DNA of 9,113 bases from Pseudomonadota bacterium (GCA_023418355.1 JAEZZU010000164.1:1-9113), one strand, 5' to 3'. Shown: positions 1-6,118, numbered from the stretch's first letter. A program made the numbers and translations. Notes: generated by a model from the sequence alone, not told the origin.

Positions 1-40
1 TATTGGAATGACACAGCTTCGCTCTGTTTGCCTGTTCCAA

Positions 41-80
41 AGTAAAAAACGCCTGAGCTAGGCAATCTAACTCAGGCGTT
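41..80 (-). terminator. Rho-independent terminator of rpsO
   Basis: A 10-bp perfect inverted repeat (aacgcctgag at 48-57, ctcaggcgtt at 71-80) has a 13-nt loop. Read on the minus strand, it is followed immediately by a T run (TTTTTT, over about 44-49). It begins 17 bp after the rpsO stop codon, the right place and orientation to end the rpsO transcript. In many proteobacteria pnp lies downstream of rpsO; here any such gene would be outside the window, so read-through cannot be judged. Confidence 0.9.
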
Positions 81-97
81 CCGATCTTGCACTGTGC

Positions 98-364
98 TTA
101 CTTACGCAGGCCCAGCTTGGCGATCAGCGCTGTGTAACGCTCTGCGTCCTTAGCCTTCAGGTAGTCCAGCAGCTTGCGACGACGGCTCACCATACGCAGC
201 AGGCCACGACGACCGTGGTGGTCCTTGGCGTGTTGCTTGAAGTGGGGAGTCAGTTCGTTGATGCGAGCAGTCAGCAGAGCCACTTGCACTTCTGGGCTAC
301 CAGTGTCGTTTTCGGAACGAGCATTGGCCTTGACAACTTCAGCCTTCTTATCGGCAGCGATCAT
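98..364 (-). CDS. rpsO: 30S ribosomal protein S15
   Basis: Small-subunit protein S15 binds helices 20-22 of 16S rRNA early in 30S assembly. The 88-residue product carries the family signatures: DTGSPEVQVALLTARINELT near the N-terminus, the RNA-binding KDHHGRRGLLRMVSRRRKLLDYL block, and the RYTALIAKLGLRK end. The family is usually 88-89 residues. An in-frame ATG five codons upstream (377-379) is rejected as the start. The Shine-Dalgarno sequence AAGGA lies just after it, with a 7-nt spacer to the ATG at 362-364, and beta-proteobacterial S15 proteins begin MIAAD. The gene is transcribed alone here, with a hairpin leader upstream and an intrinsic terminator downstream. S15 represses its own mRNA in several bacteria, and the leader hairpin may serve that purpose. 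Confidence 0.98.
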   Translation of the reverse strand: MIAADKKAEVVKANARSENDTGSPEVQVALLTARINELTPHFKQHAKDHHGRRGLLRMVSRRRKLLDYLKAKDAERYTALIAKLGLRK

Positions 365-384
365 TTTGATTTCCTTCATTAGCA

Positions 385-404
385 GCCGGCTTCTTCAAGC
401 CAGC
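385..404 (-). promoter_or_regulatory. Hairpin in the rpsO leader, candidate S15 regulatory element
   Basis: On the transcribed (minus) strand the leader contains GCTGGCTT-GAAG-AAGCCGGC. This is an 8-bp stem closed by a tetranucleotide loop, ending a few nucleotides before the rpsO Shine-Dalgarno sequence. It contains a U-G wobble pair stacked on G-C pairs, which is the kind of motif S15 recognises in 16S rRNA and in some known rpsO leaders. A competing stem is possible: CCAGCC (complement of 424-429) with GGCTGG (complement of 400-405), which would use part of the same arm. The structure is seen in the sequence; the regulatory role is inference. Confidence 0.45.
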
Positions 405-471
405 CTTGGTTACTTGCGCCACGGGCTGGAAGGGCTCGCAGCGTGCGTCTTGCACCATGCAAAACCTGACT

Positions 472-500
472 ATTGTACCTGATGCGCCTATTGACCAGAA
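472..500 (-). promoter_or_regulatory. Probable sigma-70 promoter of rpsO
   Basis: On the minus strand a good -10 box, TACAAT, lies at 477-472. A weak -35 (TTCTGG, 500-495) sits 17 bp upstream. Transcription would start near 465, giving a leader of about 100 nt that contains the hairpin described separately. The -10 is convincing; the -35 matches the consensus poorly. Confidence 0.5.
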
Positions 501-563
501 AACTGTGGCGCATCCCTGTCTGCAGATGGCTAGGGCGTGTTCACGTAAAGCTTGGGAATTCGC

Positions 564-661
564 GTTGAAGGCTTGGGGATGGGATGCTAGGCGCGGTGGC
601 GCAGCAATGCCGAGCGCTTTGCAAGCTGCCGCAACAACGCAGACCGCCCCAAGCCTTCAAC
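564..661. repeat. Internal inverted repeat, arm 1 of the element
   Basis: Fifteen perfectly complementary bases (564-578 and 647-661) enclose 68 bp. The left arm also contains a near-direct repeat of an outer segment: gcttggga at 550-557 and gcttgggg at 571-578. Confidence 0.85.
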
Positions 662-686
662 CCCATTGGTGATTTCAATATCAGGG

Positions 687-786
687 GCAGCCACGACAAG
701 GCCGCCCCTGCAGTGTTGCCCGTCTTGCGCGGGTGCACACCCGCGCTGCGCCGTGCGTCGCGCATTGACGGCCTTGTCGTGGCTGC
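687..786. repeat. Internal inverted repeat, arm 2 of the element
   Basis: Eighteen perfectly complementary bases (687-704 and 769-786) enclose 64 bp. Within it an 8-bp stem (727-734 with 739-746) has a 4-nt loop. A competing local hairpin pairs caggggc (682-688) with gcccctg (704-710), so alternative folds are possible. Confidence 0.85.
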
Positions 787-814
787 GCGAACCCAATGTT
801 TACGTGAACACGCC

Positions 815-1345
815 CTAGGTATCGATGATGACGCTGTGCTTGCTGCGCGCGGCATGCGATGGCAGCGTCATGCCCAGATCTGCCAGGCGCTGTTTGACAA
901 ACAGGGCGGGCACAGCAAACACATGGGCCACTTCGTCAATGTCGCGCGCATGCATGTCTTCGATGGCGTAGCGCAGCGCAGGTTCGGGCATCAGCAGGCG
1001 CAACGCGAAATCATTGGCTTCCACGGCGTGGCGCTGCTCAAAGTCGAGCCGGAAGTCTTCGCTGACAGGAATGTGCTGGCGCATGCCGGGGCGCAGGTGG
1101 TGCAGGGCCACATGGCCGAGCGCATGGGCCACGGCATAGCGCTGCAGCGCAGGCGGTAATTGGCGGTTCAGCGTGATTTCGGCGCGGTTGTCCGGTGTGA
1201 TGCTGAGCTGTGCGCGCGTTTCGACAGCATCCAGCAACTGCAGCCGCACGCCCATCTGTTTGACGATGTGCGCGACGTTGACGGGAACGGTCTGGTCCCA
1301 GTGCAGTTTGAGAATGCCTTCAGCCAGCAATGCCATGGGCGGCAT
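815..1345 (-). CDS. ImmA/IrrE-like (M78) protein with altered HExxH motif
   Basis: The 176-residue product resembles ImmA/IrrE metallopeptidases (M78, PF06114), which cleave repressors in phage, mobile-element and stress regulation. Numbering from the second Met (codon 1334-1336): an N-terminal segment (MALLAEGILKLHWDQTVPVNVAHIVKQMGV), then RYAVAHALGHVALHH (about 67-80), then EANDFALRLLMP (106-117), matching the family's usual ExxANxFAxxLLMP block with the third metal ligand. The zinc motif is HALGH (71-75), so the catalytic Glu of HExxH is Ala; both His and the later Glu are kept. Activity is therefore doubtful. The start is uncertain: ATG 1343-1345, ATG 1334-1336 and GTG 1349-1351 all lack a clear ribosome site. 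The open frame continues far upstream, but only as antisense of msrP. The gene is divergent from msrP and has no XRE-type repressor partner in view. Its TAG stop (815-817) lies in the CTAG that borders the MITE-like element. Confidence 0.75.
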   Translation of the reverse strand: MPPMALLAEGILKLHWDQTVPVNVAHIVKQMGVRLQLLDAVETRAQLSITPDNRAEITLNRQLPPALQRYAVAHALGHVALHHLRPGMRQHIPVSEDFRLDFEQRHAVEANDFALRLLMPEPALRYAIEDMHARDIDEVAHVFAVPALFVKQRLADLGMTLPSHAARSKHSVIIDT

Positions 1346-1420
1346 TATCACAGCATGCAAAGTGCCGGGAAAAACGGGATATGTACTTGTGCCGAGAATG
1401 CAGTCATCGCACTTTCGGAC

Positions 1421-1426
1421 AAGGAG
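1421..1426 (+). promoter_or_regulatory. Ribosome binding site that fixes the msrP GTG start
   Basis: AAGGAG, a full match to the anti-Shine-Dalgarno core, lies 6 nt before GTG 1433. No other candidate start in this frame has a comparable site. This removes about 90 upstream codons of open frame. Confidence 0.85.
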
Positions 1427-1432
1427 TTTGAT

Positions 1433-2395
1433 GTGGCAATTCGCAGCAGTGAGATCACACCCCAGTCTGTGTATGAAGGACGCAGGCAATGGCTCAAATG
1501 GGTGGCCAGTGGCGTAGCAGGTGCCAGCATGGCCGCATGGGCGCAGCGTGATGCGCTGGCCAGTGCGGCGTCTTCGGAATGGAAGCCGTTGTCTGCTACC
1601 CCTTCCAAGCTGGCAGGTGCTTGGACCGATGAAAAGCAGACACCCCAGAAAGATGCCACCAGCTACAACAACTTCTACGAATTCGGGGTTGGCAAGGATG
1701 ACCCGGCACGCTATGCGCATGCCATGTCCGTGGACCCATGGACGGTAGAGATTGAAGGTCTGGTGCACAAGCCTGGCAAATGGGCGCTGGAGGATCTGCT
1801 CAAGCTCAGCCCCATGGAAGAGCGTGTCTACCGGCTGCGCTGTGTGGAAGGCTGGAGCATGGTGATTCCATGGATTGGCTATTCCCTGTCGGAGCTGATC
1901 CGCCGCGTGGAACCCATGGGCAGTGCCAAGTACGTGGAGTTTGTCTCGCAGGCGGATCCGCAAACCATGCGCGGCCTGCGCAGCAATGTGCTGGACTGGC
2001 CCTATACCGAAGGTTTGCGGCTGGATGAAGCCATGAACCCTCTCACGCTGCTGGCCTTTGGCATGTATGGCCATGTACTGCCCAAGCAGAACGGTGCCCC
2101 CGTGCGGCTGGTCGTGCCATGGAAATACGGCTTCAAGAGCGCCAAGAGCATCGTCAAGATCCGCTTTCTGGAAGAGATGCCGGCGACGGCATGGAACAAG
2201 GCGGCCAAGCACGAATACGGCTTTTATTCCAATGTGAACCCCGATGTGCCGCATCCACGCTGGAGCCAGGCCACGGAGCGCCGCATTGGAGACGGGGGCC
2301 TGTTTGCACCCAAGCGCAAGACGCTGCTGTTCAATGGCTATGCCGATCAGGTGGGGCAGCTTTACCAGGGCATGGACTTGAAGCGGAATTTCTGA
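1433..2395 (+). CDS. msrP: Protein-methionine-sulfoxide reductase catalytic subunit MsrP
   Basis: MsrP (YedY) is the periplasmic molybdopterin enzyme that reduces methionine sulfoxide in oxidised envelope proteins, taking electrons from MsrQ. The 320-residue product fits the family length. The start is GTG at 1433, chosen because a full AAGGAG (1421-1426) precedes it by 6 nt and the protein then begins MAIRSSEITP, as is usual for the family; the open frame extends further upstream without support. A Tat signal follows: twin arginines R17-R18 in GRRQWLKW, then a hydrophobic stretch to about residue 48 ending DALASAA. The conserved YEFGVGKDDP lies at about 82-91. The molybdenum ligand is C137 in RLRCVEGWSMVIPW. 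PWKYGFKSAKSI (229-240) and EYGFYSNVNPDVPHPRWSQA (261-280) are further family blocks. The stop codon shares one base with the msrQ start, so the two are co-translated. Confidence 0.96.
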   Translation: MAIRSSEITPQSVYEGRRQWLKWVASGVAGASMAAWAQRDALASAASSEWKPLSATPSKLAGAWTDEKQTPQKDATSYNNFYEFGVGKDDPARYAHAMSVDPWTVEIEGLVHKPGKWALEDLLKLSPMEERVYRLRCVEGWSMVIPWIGYSLSELIRRVEPMGSAKYVEFVSQADPQTMRGLRSNVLDWPYTEGLRLDEAMNPLTLLAFGMYGHVLPKQNGAPVRLVVPWKYGFKSAKSIVKIRFLEEMPATAWNKAAKHEYGFYSNVNPDVPHPRWSQATERRIGDGGLFAPKRKTLLFNGYADQVGQLYQGMDLKRNF

Positions 2396-3018
2396 TGGGC
2401 GCACAAGCTATCAATGCCTGGCTGCTGAGCCGCTGGGCCAAGCCGGTGGTCTGGCTGCTGGCGCTGGCTCCGGCCGTGTGGCTGATCGTAGCTGCAGCCA
2501 CAGACCAGCTCGGCGCCAATCCGGCAGAGGCGCTGATTCGCTCTACAGGTGACTGGGCGCTGCGCGGGCTGTGTGTGGTGCTGGCGGTGACACCGCTGCG
2601 CCAGCTCAGTGGCTGGAATGCGCTGGCACGCTTTCGGCGTGTGCTGGGCCTGTTTGCGTTTTTCTATGTGCTGCTGCATGTCGTCAGCTACTTCGGGCTG
2701 GACATGGGCTGGAGCCTGCAGGCCACCTGGGAGGACATTGCACAGCGGCCCTTCATCCTGGTGGGGGCGCTCGCTGCCGTGATCTTGCTGCTGCTGGCGC
2801 TCAGCTCTCCGCAGTGGGTGCTGCGCGCCATGGGCGGCAAGCGCTGGCAGCGCCTGCACCAGGGCATCCATGTGGCAGCCTGGCTGGCACTGCTGCACTT
2901 TTACTGGATGCGCGATGCCAAGAACAATGCCGCAGAGGTTGGCATCTATGCAGTCATCGTGCTTGCCCTGCAGGGCTGGCGTGCGTACAAGGCCCTAGCG
3001 CGCAGCCGCAGGCTCTGA
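2395..3018 (+). CDS. msrQ: Haem-binding membrane subunit MsrQ
   Basis: MsrQ (YedZ) is an inner-membrane b-type haem protein of the ferric-reductase-like superfamily that passes electrons from the quinone pool or a flavin reductase to MsrP. The 207-residue product has about six hydrophobic segments: roughly residues 17-35, 55-68, 83-101, 119-137, 157-172 and 182-195. Histidines expected to bind haem or line the site are H95 (LLHVVSYF), H155 and H159 (QRLHQGIHVAAW) and H168 (LLHFYWM). The family patterns RSTGDWALR and TPLRQL are present at about 49-57 and 66-71. The ATG overlaps the msrP stop (TGATG), indicating a two-gene operon. The last 24 bp overlap the 3' end of lptM on the other strand, and I see no intrinsic terminator after msrQ. 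Confidence 0.96.
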   Translation: MGAQAINAWLLSRWAKPVVWLLALAPAVWLIVAAATDQLGANPAEALIRSTGDWALRGLCVVLAVTPLRQLSGWNALARFRRVLGLFAFFYVLLHVVSYFGLDMGWSLQATWEDIAQRPFILVGALAAVILLLLALSSPQWVLRAMGGKRWQRLHQGIHVAAWLALLHFYWMRDAKNNAAEVGIYAVIVLALQGWRAYKALARSRRL

Positions 3019-3183
3019 CTGCGAGGGCAGTGAGGGCGTGATGGTTTCCGGCAGCGTGGCACGGTTTTGTGCAGCCGGTTCTGTAGGCAGATACAGAGGG
3101 CCACGCTGACCGCATGCACTCAGTGCTGCCACACAGGTGGCAAGGGCAATGCAGCGGACTAGAATTTGTGAAGGATTCAACAT
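2995..3183 (-). CDS. lptM: LptM-type small outer-membrane lipoprotein
   Basis: LptM (formerly YifL) is a short lipoprotein that binds the LptD-LptE LPS translocon and promotes its correct oxidation and assembly. The 62-residue product has a signal peptide (residues 1-23) ending in the lipobox L21-S22-A23-C24. The hallmark CGQRGPLYLP follows directly, then a low-complexity Pro/Ala/Ser tail, the usual form for this family. The ATG at 3181-3183 is the only usable start: no other ATG, GTG or TTG lies between it and an in-frame stop 11 codons upstream. No Shine-Dalgarno sequence precedes it. A TACAAT (minus strand, 3195-3190) ends 6 nt before it, so the mRNA may be leaderless. Homologues often precede lysA or dapF; here the gene instead runs into the 3' end of convergent msrQ, overlapping it by 24 bp. 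Confidence 0.88.
   Translation of the reverse strand: MLNPSQILVRCIALATCVAALSACGQRGPLYLPTEPAAQNRATLPETITPSLPSQSEPAAAR
3137..3165 (+). promoter_or_regulatory. Candidate cyaY promoter inside lptM
   Basis: TAGAAT (3160-3165) has GTGGCA 17 bp upstream (3137-3142), matching the -35 consensus at four of six positions. Transcription would start near 3172, about 24 nt before the cyaY ATG. Because the divergent start codons are 12 bp apart, any cyaY promoter must lie within lptM coding sequence. Confidence 0.35.
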
Positions 3184-3189
3184 GGGTGG

Positions 3190-3195
3190 ATTGTA
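3190..3195 (-). promoter_or_regulatory. Candidate -10 box for lptM
   Basis: On the minus strand this reads TACAAT and is followed by six bases (CCACCC) and then the lptM ATG. A start seven bases after the box would coincide with the A of the ATG. The -35 region (around 3213-3218, TCTAAA) is poor, so this is only a candidate. Confidence 0.3.
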
Positions 3196-3534
3196 ATGAC
3201 CGACACTGAGTATTTAGACAGAGCCGAACAACTCCTGCTGGCCGTGGAGCGGTCGTGTGACCGTCTCAACGATGAAACTGACGCAGACATTGATGCACAG
3301 CGTGCGGGCGGGATGGTGACCTTGGTGTTCCCCAATCGCTCCCAGATCGTGATCAACCTGCAAAAGCCGCTGCACGAGGTGTGGATGGCTGCCAAGGCAG
3401 GTGGTTTTCACTACAAGTTTGATGGCAGCGCCTGGCAGGACACCAAGGGCAATGGCGAGTTTTTTGAGAACCTGAGCCGCTTTGCCAGCGAACAGTCCAA
3501 TCTGCCATTGACGTTCAGCGCCAAGCTCGATTGA
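3196..3534 (+). CDS. cyaY: Iron donor protein CyaY (frataxin)
   Basis: CyaY is the bacterial frataxin, a small acidic cytosolic protein that binds iron and modulates the IscS/IscU Fe-S cluster machinery. The 112-residue product has the alpha-beta sandwich pattern. An acidic first helix (MTDTEYLDRAEQLLLAVERSCDRL, then NDETDADIDAQRAGG) carries the iron-binding Asp/Glu ridge. The beta strands are MVTLVFPNRSQIVINLQ (40-56), VWMAAKAGGFHYKF (62-75, with the conserved W63) and W80-QDTKG. The C-terminal helix is EFFENLSRFASEQ (88-100). Typical family length is 105-112. GGGTGGA (3184-3190), a partial Shine-Dalgarno match, precedes the ATG by about 5 nt. Divergent from lptM, and ended by the strong hairpin shared with mrcA. 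Confidence 0.96.
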   Translation: MTDTEYLDRAEQLLLAVERSCDRLNDETDADIDAQRAGGMVTLVFPNRSQIVINLQKPLHEVWMAAKAGGFHYKFDGSAWQDTKGNGEFFENLSRFASEQSNLPLTFSAKLD

Positions 3535-3558
3535 TCGGCATTTGAACGGCTGCAAGTA

Positions 3559-3590
3559 AAAAAGCCCGGTGTGTGTACACCGGGCTTTTT
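3559..3590. terminator. Bidirectional terminator between cyaY and mrcA
   Basis: A 14-bp perfect stem (aaaaagcccggtgt at 3559-3572 with 3577-3590) has a GTGT loop. The GC-rich core is flanked by A and T runs, so each strand reads as a stem followed by U residues. It lies 24 bp after the cyaY stop and 2 bp after the mrcA stop on the other strand, so it serves both convergent transcripts. Confidence 0.95.
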
Positions 3591-3592
3591 GT

Positions 3593-5977
3593 TTAGTTGC
3601 GGAACAGATCCAGAATCTTGCTGCGCTCCTCAGGCAGCGGGGCTTCGGTGGGTACGTTCGGGTCGTACTCGCTGGCACCCATGCCCAGGCTGGACAGGCC
3701 TGCAGAGCCTGCAAATTCGTCGTAGAACCATTCGCCGTTCATGTTTACCACACCCGCAGGCACGGGGTAGGAGGCAACCGGTGCTTCCTTGAGTGCATGC
3801 TGCATGAAGTTGATCCAGATAGGCAGACTCAGGCCGCCACCGGTTTCGCGCGAACCCAGGTTGCGGGGCGTGTCGTAGCCAATCCAGGTCACTGCTGTCA
3901 GTGTGGGCTGGAAGCCTGCAAACCATGCATCAACCGCATCGTTGGTGGTACCGGTCTTGCCGTACAGGTCGGGGCGCTTCAGCGTGCTTTGGGCACGGGC
4001 GGCAGTGCCAGACTTCGCCACGGTCTGCAGCATGCTGTTCATCAGGAAAGCATTGCGTGGGTCAATGACGCGCTGGCTTTCGCTCAGAGGCTGGGGCACA
4101 TATTCCCAGAGCGTATTGCCCTTGGGGTCGGTGATCTTGGAAATCAGCCAGGGATCAATGCGGTAGCCACCATTAGCAAAGACCGAGTACGCCACGGCCA
4201 TCTGCATGGGCGTGACAGAGCCTGCGCCCAGTGCCATGGTGAGGTAGGGAGGGTGACGTGCTGCGTCAAAGCCGAAACGTGTGGCCCACTCCTGCGCATA
4301 CTTGGGTGTGACGTATTCCAGAATGCGGATCAGCGGAATGTTCTGCGACTTGGCCAGTGCCGTGCGTGCAGACATGGGGCCTTCGAAGCGATTGCTGTAG
4401 TTGCGAGGTTCCCAGGGCTGACCACCGGTGACATTGGAGCCGTAGAACAGTGGCGCATCGTTGATGATGGTGGCAGGGCTCAAGCCTTTTTCCAGCGCGG
4501 CGGAATAGATGAAGGGCTTGAAGGCAGAGCCTGGCTGGCGCCATGCCTGGGTGGCGTGGTTGAACTTGTTCTTCTGGAAGTCAAAGCCGCCGACCAGTGC
4601 ACGGATGGCACCATTGCGAGGGTCCAGGGCCACAAAGGCGCCTTCCACCTCGGGCAGCTGCGAGGCAGCCCACTTGCCCTTGGCGGTTTCAATGATGCGA
4701 ATCACGGCACCAGGACGGATCTTGATGTTGGGTGCGGCCTTGGCGCTCAAACCAGATTCCACAGGCTTGAGACCTTCGCCGGTAATCACCAGTGTTTCGC
4801 CGTCAGGACGCTGCACCTTCATTGACTTGGGACTGGCTTCCAGCACCACGGCAGCCAGCAGATCACCATTGTCTGGGTGCTGGGCCAGGGTGTCGTCAAT
4901 CACTTCTTCCAGCAGGGCGGCGTCACTGGGCAGGGCAATGAATTTTTCAGGGCCACGATAGCGCTGACGGCGTTCGTAGTCCGTAATGCCTTTGCGCAGG
5001 GACTGGTATGCAGTTTCCTGCTCACCCATATTGACGGTGGTGTAAACGTTCAGACCACGGGTATAGGCTTCGTCGCCGTACTGGGCATAGACCAGCTGAC
5101 GCGCCATCTCGGCCACGTAGTCCGCGTGATTGGTGGTGTTGCGGCTGGCTGTGCGCAGGCGCAGCGGCTCTTCACGTGCTTCGCGTGCCTGCTCGGCGGT
5201 AATGAAGCCGTTTTCCTCCATGCGGTCAATGATGTAGAGCTGGCGGATACGGGCACGCTTGGGGTTGCTGATGGGGTTGTAGGCAGAAGGTGCCTTGGGC
5301 AGCCCTGCGAGCATGGCCGCTTCAGCAATGGTGATGTCCTTGAGCGGCTTGCCGAAATAGGCTTCGCTGGCTGCTGCAAAACCGTAGGCGCGATGTCCCA
5401 GAAAGATCTGGTTCATGTAGATCTCAAGAATCTTTTCCTTGCTCAGCAGGTGCTCCAGCTTGAAGGTCAGCAGGATTTCGTAAATCTTGCGGGTGTAGGT
5501 CTTTTCAGACGACAGATACACATTGCGCGCGACCTGCATGGTGATGGTGGATGCACCCTGGCTCTTGACCTTGCCGAGGTTGGCCAGACCCGCACGCAGC
5601 ATGCCGATGTAGTCCACGCCACCGTGCTCGAAAAAGCGCGTGTCTTCGATGGCCAGCACGGCATCCACCATGACCTTGGGGATGTCCTGGATGGGGGTCA
5701 GTGTGCGGCGCTCTTCGCCAAATTCGCCCAGCAAGGCGCCTTCAGCGGAATACACGCGCAAAGGCAGCTTGGGACGGTAGTCGGCAAGCTCAGAGACATC
5801 GGGAAGATTGGGATAGGCCATTGCCAGCGCAATGGCTGCCACCATGGCTGCGGCTACAGCACCGGCAGCGCACAACCCGAAGAGCCACAGCAACGCTCGC
5901 AATAGCCAATGTTTGCGTGGAGGGCTGTTTTTCTTGGAGGGGGTTTGCGAGTCACTGGATTCGGGAGAGATAGGCAT
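3593..5977 (-). CDS. mrcA: Penicillin-binding protein 1A, bifunctional peptidoglycan synthase
   Basis: Class A PBP that polymerises lipid II into glycan strands and cross-links the stem peptides on the outer face of the inner membrane. The 794-residue product has a basic cytosolic N-terminus and one membrane anchor (about 25-54). The GT51 transglycosylase domain runs from about 70 to 245, with catalytic E111 in EDTRFFEHGG, QGASTITMQVARN (140-152) and KEKILEIYMNQIFLG (180-194). An OB-like linker covers about 320-435. The transpeptidase domain shows S484-xx-K487 (GSAFKPF), S544-Q-N546 and K674-T-G676 (YGKTGTTNDAVDAWFAG). All active-site residues are intact and the length is normal. The ATG at 5975-5977 has GGAG upstream with a short 4-nt spacer. 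It converges on cyaY across the shared terminator and is divergent from pilM, a conserved proteobacterial arrangement (ponA-pilM). Confidence 0.97.
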   Translation of the reverse strand: MPISPESSDSQTPSKKNSPPRKHWLLRALLWLFGLCAAGAVAAAMVAAIALAMAYPNLPDVSELADYRPKLPLRVYSAEGALLGEFGEERRTLTPIQDIPKVMVDAVLAIEDTRFFEHGGVDYIGMLRAGLANLGKVKSQGASTITMQVARNVYLSSEKTYTRKIYEILLTFKLEHLLSKEKILEIYMNQIFLGHRAYGFAAASEAYFGKPLKDITIAEAAMLAGLPKAPSAYNPISNPKRARIRQLYIIDRMEENGFITAEQAREAREEPLRLRTASRNTTNHADYVAEMARQLVYAQYGDEAYTRGLNVYTTVNMGEQETAYQSLRKGITDYERRQRYRGPEKFIALPSDAALLEEVIDDTLAQHPDNGDLLAAVVLEASPKSMKVQRPDGETLVITGEGLKPVESGLSAKAAPNIKIRPGAVIRIIETAKGKWAASQLPEVEGAFVALDPRNGAIRALVGGFDFQKNKFNHATQAWRQPGSAFKPFIYSAALEKGLSPATIINDAPLFYGSNVTGGQPWEPRNYSNRFEGPMSARTALAKSQNIPLIRILEYVTPKYAQEWATRFGFDAARHPPYLTMALGAGSVTPMQMAVAYSVFANGGYRIDPWLISKITDPKGNTLWEYVPQPLSESQRVIDPRNAFLMNSMLQTVAKSGTAARAQSTLKRPDLYGKTGTTNDAVDAWFAGFQPTLTAVTWIGYDTPRNLGSRETGGGLSLPIWINFMQHALKEAPVASYPVPAGVVNMNGEWFYDEFAGSAGLSSLGMGASEYDPNVPTEAPLPEERSKILDLFRN

Positions 5978-6003
5978 GACGCTCCACTCAAAAGAGAGAG
6001 GCC

Positions 6004-6009
6004 ATTATA
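6004..6009 (-). promoter_or_regulatory. -10 box of the mrcA promoter
   Basis: The minus strand reads TATAAT, a perfect -10, 26 bp before the mrcA ATG. Transcription would start near 5997. No recognisable -35 is present at 16-18 bp (the region reads around CATCGC), so the promoter may need an activator or use other contacts. Confidence 0.5.
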
Positions 6010-6118
6010 GAAAACAGCCGCTGGCCGCGATGGGGCAGGGGCAGAGCCTGTTGCAAGCTTTACGTTATTCCCACGGATGGGAGCAGAAAGCAACCATATA
6101 GCGCACGAGCGTGTATTT

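Larger units (their letters stand above)
530..818. mobile_element. MITE-like element with 20-bp terminal inverted repeats
   Basis: The ends are a perfect 20-bp inverted repeat: ctagggcgtgttcacgtaaa at 530-549 and its exact reverse complement at 799-818. The outer CTAG is itself a palindrome, so the mobile unit may be the inner 17-bp repeats (533-549 and 799-815) flanked by a TA or CTAG target duplication. Inside are two further perfect inverted repeats: gttgaaggcttgggg (564-578) with 647-661, and gcagccacgacaaggccg (687-704) with 769-786. The second arm encloses an 8-bp hairpin, gcgcgggt/acccgcgc (727-746). A single strand would fold into an outer stem with two arms. There is room for no transposase and no convincing coding frame. 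It fills the gap between the ImmA-like gene and the rpsO promoter. Being a non-autonomous mobile element is inference; the repeats are seen directly. Confidence 0.7.

Noticed and set aside
3..40. Weak inverted repeat ttggaa/ttccaa (3-8, 35-40) left of the rpsO terminator
   Set aside because: Six-base arms with a long loop and no T run are within chance; it might belong to a downstream leader but cannot be supported at the window edge.
548..561. AAGCTT and GAATTC close together, suggesting cloning-vector polylinker
   Set aside because: The two sites lie within an element whose natural inverted repeats and flanks are continuous with the chromosome; no other vector features are present.
541..855. 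Open frames on both strands inside the MITE-like element
   Set aside because: They run through the inverted repeats, resemble no transposase, and are too short for one; better explained by the repeat structure.
1346..2404. Long minus-strand open frame continuing the ImmA-like frame upstream, antisense to msrP
   Set aside because: It contains no family signature, while the opposite strand clearly encodes MsrP with catalytic Cys and Tat signal. The open frame is a by-product of GC-rich codon usage.
3018..3031. Short hairpin actgc/gcagt after msrQ as a terminator
   Set aside because: Only five base pairs and no following T run.
3569..5905. Large plus-strand open frames (3569-4825 and 4877-5905) across mrcA
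   Set aside because: They are antisense to a complete PBP1A gene with all active-site motifs, have Cys/His/Gly-rich shadow composition, and one starts inside the shared terminator.
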